Shown here one piece after another: positions 1-8,043 of a stretch of DNA of 49,806 nt. Position 1 is the stretch's first letter. Each line of letters starts with the position of its first letter. The translations under genes and the position numbers were made by a program. The stretch comes from Thiomicrorhabdus sp034722175. Lineage in GTDB: Bacteria; Pseudomonadota; Gammaproteobacteria; Thiomicrospirales; Thiomicrospiraceae. Location: the NCBI GenBank assembly GCA_034722175.1, contig JAYENR010000126.1, forward strand, positions 1 through 49,806, given 5' to 3'. The notes beneath the pieces were generated by a model, which saw only the letters and a program-made list of their open reading frames with translations, was not told the origin of the DNA and did not search any database.

Positions 1-97
1 ACCTTTCTTTTTAGCTTGATACATGGCCATGTCCGCATGTACTGTTAATGACTGTAAGTCTGTACCATGTTCCGGGTATAAAGCTAAAAAGAAAGGT
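1..97. other. Fold-back joint: inverted tail of a GGDEF domain abutting the EAL gene
   Basis: Read on the minus strand from 84 to 1, this stretch encodes 28 residues, ALYPEHGTDLQSLTVHADMA followed by MYQAKKKG. That is the end of a diguanylate cyclase (GGDEF) domain. On the plus strand from 77 the sequence encodes YKAKKKGLNQWHVF, the normal continuation from a GGDEF tail into an EAL domain. Bases 1-17 are the exact reverse complement of 81-97, and the match extends to 21 nt with one mismatch (Q versus K codon). The joint lies in TATAAAGCT, which fits both readings. Either a short inversion or, since it is at the window edge, a chimeric end of an assembly has split one GGDEF-EAL gene. Confidence 0.75.
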
Positions 98-901
98 TTA
101 AATCAGTGGCATGTATTTAACGCTGAAGATAATAACTTGGCTTTATTTGAGACAGAGCAAGCTCTCATCTCTTTGATTCGAAAAGCCTTAAAACCTGGTG
201 CGGGTTTGTTTCAACTGGTATTCCAACCTATCTTGCACATTCAAAGAAATAATGTCAGTCATTATGAAGTCTTACTACGTTTAAAAGATGAAGAGGGAAA
301 ACCTGTCTTTCCTGATGAGTTTATCCCTGCGGCTGAAAGAATGGGGTTAATTCGTAGTATTGATGAATGGGTCATTGATCACGCCTTTAAACGTTTAGAA
401 AATGAGTCTAAGAAACGTCAGAATCTAACGTTCGCAATTAATATTTCTGCCCCAACATTGCAGTCTCCTGACTTGGCTAAAATGTTTAACCAGTTCTTTG
501 AGAAATATCAAATAGAGATGTCTCAAGTGGTCGTTGAATTAACTGAAACTGCCTATATTGAGAACTTTAATCAGGTATTAACTAACTTAGAAACCTTAAA
601 CCATAACGGTTTTAAGATTGCTTTAGATGATTTTGGTGTTGGTTTCTCATCATTTAGTTATTTGAAAAAGATGCCGTTAAGTTATGTTAAGTTGGATGGT
701 TCTTATATTAAAGATTTACCTGATAATCGTGATAATCAGATATTTGTTGAAAGCCTGTCTAATATGGTTGAAGCATTCGGAATGTTGACCATTGCAGAAT
801 TTGTGGAAGATCAAGCAACGCTGGATAAGCTTGAACAGCTCGGAGTGACTTATGGGCAGGGATATCATATCGGTAGGCCCATTGCTGAACTTTTAGATTA
901 G
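23..901 (+). CDS. EAL-domain cyclic-di-GMP phosphodiesterase, N-terminus lost
   Basis: EAL domains hydrolyse the second messenger c-di-GMP to pGpG. Recognisable blocks are FQPI and EVLLRL (the EAL signature, here EVL), NIS, VELTETA, the metal-binding DDFG, VKLDG, AEFVED and GQGYHIGRP, so the acidic metal ligands and the lysine look intact and the domain may be active. The EAL part starts near residue 50. About the first 18 residues are not family sequence, because the reading frame there runs through an inverted piece of GGDEF-coding DNA. The genuine homology begins at about 77 (YKAKKKG, the GGDEF-EAL linker). An in-frame stop lies at 17-19. This is best read as the C-terminal half of a GGDEF-EAL protein cut by the joint at the window edge. 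Confidence 0.85.
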   Translation: MAMSACTVNDCKSVPCSGYKAKKKGLNQWHVFNAEDNNLALFETEQALISLIRKALKPGAGLFQLVFQPILHIQRNNVSHYEVLLRLKDEEGKPVFPDEFIPAAERMGLIRSIDEWVIDHAFKRLENESKKRQNLTFAINISAPTLQSPDLAKMFNQFFEKYQIEMSQVVVELTETAYIENFNQVLTNLETLNHNGFKIALDDFGVGFSSFSYLKKMPLSYVKLDGSYIKDLPDNRDNQIFVESLSNMVEAFGMLTIAEFVEDQATLDKLEQLGVTYGQGYHIGRPIAELLD

Positions 902-922
902 AGTTGAACTGTTAGGTCTAGG

Positions 923-1756
923 TTATTCCGAAATCAACACCGAACGAAACTCATCCAAATAATCTTCTTCAATCATTAACTCTTCACAAGCATTCTTGAG
1001 CATTAAGTCGACTTCATCACTGCTGTAATCTTTAAATAAGGTTTGAGTTACTAACGCTATTGCAATTTGAATCAAGGCAATTAAGGTTCGAACTTGGTTG
1101 TTTTCAATTTTGCTAAGATCTTTTTGGTGGTGCAATAAGATGATCTGATTGAAAAACTTATCCAACTCCCACTTTTTGGCGACAAGCATGCCGGCAATAG
1201 TATGACTGGTTTCGTACTTTTTTTCTTCCAGCAAGGGGGCTCGATAAGCAAATTTAAGGCTACTTAAAAATAACTTGTCATAATCATCATATTTGCTCGC
1301 AAATAAAAGTGTTCCAGCATTATGGAACAGGCCTGCTAAATAGGCCACATCTTCTTTTATATCATCGGTATATTGTGTTAACTCAGAGGCGATTTTTGCA
1401 ACATTTAGATTAAAGTCGATAACTTCGGATATGCCTCTATTTTTAAACTCCATGATAACCCCGACACCGGTTAATAGATTTTGTAGACGGTTATATCCAA
1501 TAACGGTTAAAGCATCTTTAATACTGTGCACAGAACTGAGTCTAGGCTTTAAAAATTGCGGCTCATTAGAAATTTTCACGACTTCACCCGCTAAGGTGGT
1601 GTTTTGAGAGATGATGTTTTCGATTATATTTAGGTCTGGAAATTCGTCTTGTAGAAACAATTAGTTTAATTCCATGACTTCTTTGGGCAGAGTTGGAATT
1701 TCCGTATCCGAAAATAGTCGGTGGGCGTTAATCAATTGTTGTTTTAAAGAGTTCAT
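923..1756 (-). pseudogene. HDOD-domain protein interrupted by an in-frame stop
   Basis: The 245-residue part from 1660 down to 923 is an HDOD domain, a degenerate HD hydrolase fold found in signalling proteins: DALTVIGYNRLQNLL, YLAGLFHNAGTLLF, ETSHTIAGMLVAKKWEL and ILLHHQ. It has no credible start of its own (a TTG at 1660-1658). Upstream in the same frame, an ATG at 1756-1754 with a GGGA ribosome site begins 31 residues (MNSLKQQLINAHRLF...IPTLPKEVMELN). These match the usual HDOD opening, which runs on into LFLQDEFPDLNIIENIIS. The two parts are separated only by TAA at 1663-1661. This is a nonsense mutation or a sequencing error. The gene is convergent with the EAL gene, a common c-di-GMP signalling partner. 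Confidence 0.8.
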
Positions 1757-2131
1757 ATCGTCCCAATTAAATTTTTAATGAGAGCTTTGCACGAGTAGGG
1801 CGCGAAGAAAAAATGAGCAAAAATTTGGTTGATTGAGGCGGGAAACGCAGCTAATAGCTAGCTATTGGCAAGTTTTCGAACAAAAATCAGACGAATTTTG
1901 GCCATTTTTACTCGTGCATCTATCTCGTGCAAAGCTCTCTTAATCTATGTATTTCTAGAAATAGATAGCCATTTTGCCACATCTATAAGCCGTTTTGCGA
2001 CTTGGTTTTTAAAAGTAGCCGATATATTTTCTAAGCTATTGAAATAAAAACAGACCTCTCAGGTCTTATAGTTGAAAGGTTTATTTCATTGACTGAATAT
2101 TTAAAAATAATATCAATACCGGAGAAGGGAC
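1757..2131. other. Intergenic region with a ~160-bp inverted-repeat-bounded element
   Basis: No convincing gene is seen here. A 16-bp perfect inverted repeat (1780-1795 and 1924-1939, GAGAGCTTTGCACGAG) bounds an AT-rich stretch centred on the palindrome TAGCTAGCTA. A second copy of the TACTCGTGC motif lies at about 1908. A small hairpin (AGACCT-ctc-AGGTCT) lies at 2052-2066. Just before the Cys-rich precursor gene is a strong ribosome site, GGAGAAGGG. A loose TTGAAA (2072-2077) might belong to a promoter, but no good -10 was found. Confidence 0.5.
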
Positions 2132-2488
2132 ATGAACAAGCAATCGCGTCGAGATTTTTTAAAATTAGCGGGTGCCGCTATGGTGACAGCAACCGGTGTT
2201 GCTTCAGCATCAGAGAACCCATTTGCAATCAAAGAGATGGAAGGGGGGTACAGCCAAGTTGCAACTAATCATATGGAGGGTAAATGTGGTGAAGGTAAAT
2301 GCGGTGGCGACAAAGCCAAGGCAAAAACCAAGGAAGGTAACTGTGGTGGAAATAAAGCAGCTCCAAAAGCCATGGAAGGTAACTGCGGTGGAAATAAAAT
2401 GCAAGAGGGTAGCTGTGGTGGAAATAAAGCAGCACCAAAAGCAAAGGAAGGGAAATGTGGTGAGGGTAAATGCGGTGGTAACAGTTAA
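2132..2488 (+). CDS. Tat-exported Cys-rich RiPP metallophore precursor, HvfA/bufferin type
   Basis: This 118-residue precursor peptide is predicted to be modified on cysteines and to bind copper in the periplasm. Residues 5-11 are SRRDFLK, a perfect twin-arginine (Tat) motif, followed by a hydrophobic stretch and a likely cleavage after ASA at 24-26. The mature part is low-complexity with seven cysteines (52, 57, 71, 85, 95, 109, 114), every one in an EG(K/N/S)CG context, with spacers such as GNKAAPKA. EGKCG is the motif known to be converted to oxazolone/thioamide in HvfA-family peptides. An MNIO enzyme and a DUF2063 partner follow. A GGAGAAGGG ribosome site precedes the ATG. Family identity is well supported; the metal and the modification here are inferred. 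Confidence 0.85.
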   Translation: MNKQSRRDFLKLAGAAMVTATGVASASENPFAIKEMEGGYSQVATNHMEGKCGEGKCGGDKAKAKTKEGNCGGNKAAPKAMEGNCGGNKMQEGSCGGNKAAPKAKEGKCGEGKCGGNS

Positions 2489-2530
2489 ACGCTAATTACA
2501 CGTACCGATAGAAAGCATTTGCGTAATAAT

Positions 2531-2567
2531 AAAAAGTCACTGTTTTAATTTGCAGTGGCTTTTTTGT
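2531..2567 (+). terminator. Terminator/attenuator between precursor and MNIO gene
   Basis: AAAAAGTCACTG (2531-2542) pairs with CAGTGGCTTTTT (2553-2564) through one G-U pair, and the right arm runs into T residues. It lies 43 bases after the precursor stop. It could release most transcripts after the precursor, so that the substrate is made in excess over its enzymes. Confidence 0.75.
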
Positions 2568-2663
2568 TTGGTGATGATGTGTAATTTAAACAATTACTTG
2601 TTTGGAGAGCACACTTTTTTAAGTATTTTGAAACTGAACAGCTCTGTTTAATTGGGAGGCAGT

Positions 2664-3506
2664 ATGGCTAATCGAGTTTTTCCTGTGGAAGGGGTTGGTT
2701 TAGGATTACGACGCGACTTTTTTGATGAAGTGGTGTTAACACCTGACCTACCGATTGATTTTATGGAAATTGCTCCAGAAAACTGGCTGAATTTTGGCGG
2801 TCGTCAAGGTCGTCAGTTGCGTACCTTAACCGAGCGTTGGCCTTTTTTATGTCATGGTCTGTCGTTAGATTTGGGAGGCCCTCATCCATTAGATGAAAAC
2901 TACATTCATCAACTAAAAGGTTTCTTTGATCTACATGAGATTCGAGCCTATACCGAACACCTGAGTTATTGCGGTGACAGTGGTCATCTTTATGATTTGA
3001 TGCCGATTCCGTTTACTGAAGAAGCGGTGCATTATGTGGCGGGTCGTATTCGCAGGGTTCAAGATATTCTGGAGCGTAAAATTGGCATTGAAAATGTCTC
3101 TTTTTACGCCATGCCCAGCAGTGACATGACCGAACAACAGTTTGTCACCGCTGTATTAGAAGAGGCAGATTGTGACTTGCTATTTGACGTTAACAACACC
3201 TATGTCAATTCAATCAATCACAACTACTCTGCCGAAGCCTATATGCAAGCCATGCCGACAGAACGAATTGTGTATCTCCATATGGCGGGTCATTTTGATG
3301 AAGCAGACGATCTGAAAATTGATACCCATGGTCAGCCAGTTAAAGAGCAGGTCTGGCAACTGTTAGAGCAAACCTATCAGCATCATGGCCTCATTCCAAC
3401 TCTGTTAGAGCGTGACTTTAATATCCCACCCATGCAAGAACTCTTGCAGGAGGTGGAGCAGATTAGAGCCTATCAGAACCAGTGGAGAGCAAACAATGAG
3501 CGATAA
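2664..3506 (+). CDS. MNIO-family (DUF692) peptide-modifying enzyme, BufB/HvfB-like
   Basis: Multinuclear non-heme iron oxygenases use an iron cluster in a TIM barrel to rebuild cysteines of a RiPP precursor into oxazolone/thioamide or thiooxazole groups. Visible family blocks include LGLRRDFF, HGLSLDLGG, TEHLSYCG, IGIENVSFY, LLFDVNNTYVN, YLHMAGH, DTHGQPV and LLERDFN. These hold the expected His, Glu and Asp iron ligands. At 280 residues it has the normal family length. The ATG at 2664 is chosen because GGGAGG at 2654-2659 precedes it; a TTG at 2652 would place that site inside the gene. It overlaps the next gene by 11 bases, so the two are probably translated together, and it follows the precursor gene. 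Confidence 0.9.
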   Translation: MANRVFPVEGVGLGLRRDFFDEVVLTPDLPIDFMEIAPENWLNFGGRQGRQLRTLTERWPFLCHGLSLDLGGPHPLDENYIHQLKGFFDLHEIRAYTEHLSYCGDSGHLYDLMPIPFTEEAVHYVAGRIRRVQDILERKIGIENVSFYAMPSSDMTEQQFVTAVLEEADCDLLFDVNNTYVNSINHNYSAEAYMQAMPTERIVYLHMAGHFDEADDLKIDTHGQPVKEQVWQLLEQTYQHHGLIPTLLERDFNIPPMQELLQEVEQIRAYQNQWRANNER

Positions 3507-4305
3507 AACTCAACACAATGATGAGCTGGAACGCCCTTATTTTCAGCAGTTGCAAATGCAGTTTGCTGAACATATTCGTAACCCTGCCGTGGCCTATGCA
3601 CCAGAGGGTGAGGCTCCGATTGAACCGCGTCGTTTAGAAGCTTATGAATCACTGTTTTATAATAATATTGATGGTTTCTTTAGTAATTTGTTTCCCGTTT
3701 GTAAACTGATCTTAGGGGATTCACGTTGGCACGAGTTAATGCGTGAATACATGACGAAACATCAAGCTCGAACGCCTTTGTTTCATGAACTGGGTGAAGA
3801 GTTTCTGGCCTTTTTAAATGATGAGTATGAAGCGTTAGAAAGTGATCCCGAATTTTTGTTGGAGCTGGCACATTATGAGTGGGTTGAGTTGGCTATCTCT
3901 GTCAATCCGGAAGAGGGGTTTGAGCCATTAGACAAAGACTCACAAGCCGCTGAACCCAGTTTAGACTCGATCTATCAGCTCTCCCCTGTCGCTTGGCCGT
4001 TAGCCTATCAATGGCCAGTGCACTTGTTATCAATTGACTATCAGCCTGAACAACCAGAAGGGGGCATCACTACCTTACTGGCATATCGAAACTCTAACGA
4101 TACGGTCAATTTTATTGAACTCACTCCATTACTTTATCAATGGGTTTTAATGATAGAAGATGGGGCGGACTCCGGTCTGAGTGCTGGTGATGCTTTTATG
4201 GAGATGACTGAAGAGATGGAACTGGATGAAGCTGAAGTGCAGAGTTTTGCTATTCAAACCTTACAACAGTTAATCAATTTAAATGTGATCAGGCCTGTTA
4301 AATAA
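3496..4305 (+). CDS. DUF2063-family partner protein of the MNIO enzyme, BufC/HvfC-like
   Basis: This 269-residue protein has the N-terminal DUF2063 domain: FQQLQMQFAEHIRNP, then a block around RRLEAYESLFYNNIDGFFSNLFPV, and MREYMTKHQARTPLFHELGEEFLAFL. Proteins of this family recognise the precursor and deliver it to the DUF692 enzyme; the old name 'putative DNA-binding domain' is misleading. The C-terminal half (ELAHYEWVELAI onward) is the acidic second domain usual in the family. The start at 3496 overlaps the upstream stop, with GGAGAG before it; an earlier in-frame start at 3412 would lie deep inside the upstream gene. The last codons contain CAGGCCTG, which occurs again 10 bases after the stop codon region. 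No DoxX-type membrane partner gene follows. Confidence 0.85.
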   Translation: MSDKTQHNDELERPYFQQLQMQFAEHIRNPAVAYAPEGEAPIEPRRLEAYESLFYNNIDGFFSNLFPVCKLILGDSRWHELMREYMTKHQARTPLFHELGEEFLAFLNDEYEALESDPEFLLELAHYEWVELAISVNPEEGFEPLDKDSQAAEPSLDSIYQLSPVAWPLAYQWPVHLLSIDYQPEQPEGGITTLLAYRNSNDTVNFIELTPLLYQWVLMIEDGADSGLSAGDAFMEMTEEMELDEAEVQSFAIQTLQQLINLNVIRPVK

Positions 4306-4346
4306 ACCAGGCCTGTTCAGTTTCAATTTGACTGGAAAATCCGATA

Positions 4347-7300
4347 TTATTCGGCTTTGCCAAAGCCCCCGCCACCGGGGGTGTGAATGGCAAACACATC
4401 TCCAGCCTCTAACTCTAAGGTAATGGTGCTGTTTAAAGGTGTTTGAGAGTGCGGGGCGTCACCCGCTTTAATCACAAAATGTTTACCGACTTTCCCCGCT
4501 TCACCGTCAGCTAATCCGTAAGGGGGAATACGTCGGTGATTGCTCAGCATTGAGACCGTCATCGGTTTTAAAAATTCAAAATGGCGTTCACAGCCATTAC
4601 CACCGTCATACTTGCCTTTACCACCACTGTTTTCACGGATCGCAAAACGTTGCAGTCGTACCGGGTAGCGTAACTCTAAAATTTCAGGGTCGGTTAATCG
4701 AGAGTTAGTCATGTGACTGTGCACGGCATCGTGACCATTATAGGTTTTTCCAGCCCCCGTTCCGCCGCATAGGGTTTCATAGTACTGCCAAGTGTCATCA
4801 CCAAAGGTAAGGTTGTTCATGGTACCTTGTGAGGCGGCCTGAATATTCAATGCGGCATATAAACTGTCGGTCACCACCTGTGAGGTTTCAACATTGCCTG
4901 CGACTACGGCGGCTGGATAGTTAGGGTTTAACATTGAGCCCTTAGGAACGATGAGTTTAATCGGGCGTAAAAAACCATCATTTAAAGGAATTGGTTGATT
5001 GATTAAGGTGCGTAGCACGTACAGAGTGGCTGCACGGGTAATGGAATGTGGCGCGTTGAAGTTATTGTTTTGTTGATCAGATGTGCCCGTAAAATCAATG
5101 ATGGCTTTGTGCTTTTGTAGATCAACTTTAACCGCCACGCAAACTTGGCTGCCTTGATCGGTCGGGTAGCAAAACTCACCTTGCTGTAAGCTTGGTAAAA
5201 GGTGTATTACTGCCTGTTCTGCATGATCTAATACATGTGTCATATATCGACTGACCGTCTCTAGACCCACCTGCTCACAAAGCTGATTCAACCCTTGAAT
5301 ACCGCGTTGATTTGCCGCCACTTGGGCGTGCAGGTCATTTAAGTTTTGCCTCAAGTTTCGCACCGGATAGGTGGCCTGTTGAAAACAATTTGAAATCAAC
5401 TCTGTTTGAAATACACCTTGTTTGACTAATGGCACACAATCTAGCAAAACGCCCTCTTGATCAATATGTTGGCTGTTGGCTGGCATTGACCCTGGTGTTA
5501 ATCCGCCCACATCGGCATGGTGACCACGGGATGCGACATAGAAACGTAATTGGTCTTCAATAAAGACAGGAGAGATCAACGTGATGTCAGGCAGATGCGT
5601 GCCGCCTGCATACGGATTATTGAGCACATAAGCATCACCCGCTTGAATACTAGAGCCGACTTTTTGAATGACGGTTTTTACCGATTCGCCCATTGAGCCC
5701 AAATGTACCGGTACATGCGGCGCATTGGCGATGAGTTGTCCCTCGACATCAAATAGCGCACAAGAGAAGTCGAGGCGCTCTTTGATATTTACCGAGTGCG
5801 CGGTTTTGGCTAAGGTGGCACCCATCTGTTCGGCAATGGACATAAAACGGTTATTAAACAGCGCTAATTGAATCGGATCAGCCATTTGGGACTGAGTCAG
5901 ATTGGTTTGCTCGGCAGTTGCCGATTCTTGATAGTTGAGCAGTAATTGACCGTCAGCTTGCAGTTGCGCGCGCCAGTTCGGCTCAATCACTAAGGTGCCT
6001 GTGGGTTCTAAGATCAGAGCCGGGCCAATAATGATTTGCTCAGGATGGAGCTGATCGCGTTGATAAACCTTAGCAGGTTGCCACTGGCTTTCGGCAAACA
6101 GATTGATGGTTTCGATTGGCTTTGCCGGAGAGGTGGTTTGAATGGGGGTGTTATGCACCGTGTGAGATTTTGAAGACACTTCAACACTGACACTATTAAT
6201 CATCACCGGTACATCGGTTTGCACAAATCCAAATTGTTGACGGTGTTGTGCGGCAAAGGATTCTAATAGTTGTTGAGGCGTTTGTTCAAAGTCAAACTCA
6301 ATGTCGAGCAGGGTATCACTGCCACGGTAATGCAAGTGCAGAGTGGTTTCAATTTCAGCAACGCTTTCATTTTGCTGCTGTAGCTTTGAACAGGCCTGAT
6401 CAGTTTGTTTTTGTAGTTTTTTGGTTAATTTTGGCAGTTGTACCAATTCAACGGCATAAGATTGAGTTTCGATTTGACTCTTTTGTGCCAAGCCCATGCC
6501 ATAAGCGGATAACACTCCAGAATAAGGGTGCAGCAATACTTTACTCATGCCCAATTTTTTGGCTACGGCACAAGCGTGTTGTCCGCCTGCACCACCAAAG
6601 CTGACCAATGTGTAATCTTTTACATCGTAACCGCGTTGCGTGGAGATTTTTTGAACGGCATTCGCCATGTTTTCCACGGCAATATTTAATGCCCCTTCTG
6701 CGACAATTTCGGGTGTCAGAGATAGGGGGTTTGCAAGTTCTTTAAACTGATTTTGTACGGTTGTTAAATCCAATGGCTCATTCGCTGTGGGCCCAAAAAC
6801 AGCAGGGAAGTGCTGCGGTTGGAGTCGGCCTAACAGCAGGTTGCAGTCGGTCACGGTTAAAGGGCCGCCGCGGCGATAACCCGCAGGCCCTGGATTGGCA
6901 CCGGCGGATTCTGGCCCCACTTGCAGTTCACCATGCAGGGTTTTGACAATGGAACCCCCGCCAGCAGCCACGGTATGAATATCGAGCATCGGCACACGCA
7001 TCTGAACGCCCGCCACTTCGGTTTCAAAACTGCGTTCGTAGGTTCCTGCATAATGCGAGACATCGGTGGAGGTGCCGCCCATATCAAATCCGATAATTTT
7101 AGGGTGGCCTGCGTGTTCAGCGGTTTTGACTGCGCCAACGATTCCGCCAGCAGGCCCAGATAAGATGGCATCTTTACCTTGAAACACTTCTGCCGAAGTT
7201 AATCCACCGTGGGACTGCATAAATTGTAAATCAACACCTGGTAAGGATTGGGCAACTTGCTCAACATAACGGCGTAAAATCGGACTCAGATAGGCGTCCA

Positions 7301-7934
7301 CCACGGTGGTACGACCGCGTGAAATGTATTTAATTAAGGCACTGGTTTGCTGAGAGGTGGATACCTGTTTAAAGCCAATTTGTTTGGCAAGGCCAGCCAC
7401 AACCTGTTCATGCTCAGGGTTGAGGTAAGCGTGTAATAGCACAATGGCAATCGCATCAAAGCCTTGCTGTTTTAGGTTTTGAAGTTGTTGTTTTGTGGCT
7501 TCAATATCGAGCGCTTGAATCTCTTTTCCTGCGGTGTCTAAACGTCCCTCTATTTCAATACTGGTTTGGTAGAGTGGTTTGGGAGTTTGAACCTCTAAAG
7601 CAAAAATATCGGGTCGGTTTTGATAGCCAATTTCCAACGCACCTTTAAAGCCACGATTCGTGATTAAAGCCACTGCTTGACCTTTGCGCTCTAACAAGGC
7701 ATTGGTGGCAACGGTGGTGCCCATTTTGACAGAGTGTATTGTTTCAACGGGAATGGCATGTGGTTCGGGTGTTTGCAAATAATGACGAATTCCAGCAATA
7801 GCCGCATCGGCATACTGTTCCGGGTTTTCAGACAGCAGTTTATGGGTGTGTAATTTGCCGTTTGGATCAAGTGCCACGATATCGGTAAAGGTACCACCGC
7901 GATCAATCCAGAATTGCCATTGTTTTTCTGCCAT
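4347..7934 (-). CDS. Fused hydantoinase/5-oxoprolinase (HyuA-HyuB)
   Basis: This 1195-residue single-chain enzyme of the ATP-dependent hydantoinase/oxoprolinase family opens the lactam ring of 5-oxoproline or hydantoins at the cost of ATP. Residues 1 to about 690 are the HyuA half: WIDRGGTFTDIVA, SHGGLTSAEVFQGKDAI, GFDMGGTSTDVSHY and SFGGAGGQHACAVA. Residues from about 700 are the HyuB half: NIKERLDFSCALFD, NNPYAGGTHLPDIT, SRGHHADVGG, CGGTGAGKTYNG and RENSGGKGKYDGG. It ends in the typical HTPGGGGFGKAE. The length equals that of eukaryotic and Pseudomonas-type 5-oxoprolinase. GGAAAAGGC precedes the ATG. It stands alone and is convergent with the RiPP cassette. Which lactam it uses cannot be told from sequence alone. 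Confidence 0.9.
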   Translation of the reverse strand: MAEKQWQFWIDRGGTFTDIVALDPNGKLHTHKLLSENPEQYADAAIAGIRHYLQTPEPHAIPVETIHSVKMGTTVATNALLERKGQAVALITNRGFKGALEIGYQNRPDIFALEVQTPKPLYQTSIEIEGRLDTAGKEIQALDIEATKQQLQNLKQQGFDAIAIVLLHAYLNPEHEQVVAGLAKQIGFKQVSTSQQTSALIKYISRGRTTVVDAYLSPILRRYVEQVAQSLPGVDLQFMQSHGGLTSAEVFQGKDAILSGPAGGIVGAVKTAEHAGHPKIIGFDMGGTSTDVSHYAGTYERSFETEVAGVQMRVPMLDIHTVAAGGGSIVKTLHGELQVGPESAGANPGPAGYRRGGPLTVTDCNLLLGRLQPQHFPAVFGPTANEPLDLTTVQNQFKELANPLSLTPEIVAEGALNIAVENMANAVQKISTQRGYDVKDYTLVSFGGAGGQHACAVAKKLGMSKVLLHPYSGVLSAYGMGLAQKSQIETQSYAVELVQLPKLTKKLQKQTDQACSKLQQQNESVAEIETTLHLHYRGSDTLLDIEFDFEQTPQQLLESFAAQHRQQFGFVQTDVPVMINSVSVEVSSKSHTVHNTPIQTTSPAKPIETINLFAESQWQPAKVYQRDQLHPEQIIIGPALILEPTGTLVIEPNWRAQLQADGQLLLNYQESATAEQTNLTQSQMADPIQLALFNNRFMSIAEQMGATLAKTAHSVNIKERLDFSCALFDVEGQLIANAPHVPVHLGSMGESVKTVIQKVGSSIQAGDAYVLNNPYAGGTHLPDITLISPVFIEDQLRFYVASRGHHADVGGLTPGSMPANSQHIDQEGVLLDCVPLVKQGVFQTELISNCFQQATYPVRNLRQNLNDLHAQVAANQRGIQGLNQLCEQVGLETVSRYMTHVLDHAEQAVIHLLPSLQQGEFCYPTDQGSQVCVAVKVDLQKHKAIIDFTGTSDQQNNNFNAPHSITRAATLYVLRTLINQPIPLNDGFLRPIKLIVPKGSMLNPNYPAAVVAGNVETSQVVTDSLYAALNIQAASQGTMNNLTFGDDTWQYYETLCGGTGAGKTYNGHDAVHSHMTNSRLTDPEILELRYPVRLQRFAIRENSGGKGKYDGGNGCERHFEFLKPMTVSMLSNHRRIPPYGLADGEAGKVGKHFVIKAGDAPHSQTPLNSTITLELEAGDVFAIHTPGGGGFGKAE

Positions 7935-8043
7935 GCCTTTTCCGTATTTTTATGGATAAAAACCCGCTATTATCGTGACTCTCTTTGCAAAGTAAAGCCT
8001 TGAATGCGTTATGATAACGATCAATTAAATGTAATTTAAAAAG

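Noticed and set aside
1865..2047. 60-residue ORF with TTG start
   Set aside because: It lies mostly inside the inverted-repeat element, has no ribosome site and no recognisable protein pattern.
2196..2495. 99-residue ORF overlapping the Cys-rich precursor in another frame
   Set aside because: It is a frame shadow of the repetitive precursor gene; its repeats mirror the nucleotide repeats.
4290..4315. Two CAGGCCTG copies as a bufC terminator
   Set aside because: They can form an eight-base stem, but one copy lies within the coding end and no T run follows; kept only as octamer copies.
6248..7171. Several ORFs of 60-118 residues inside the hydantoinase gene
   Set aside because: All are shadows of a gene whose full-length frame is conserved and intact.
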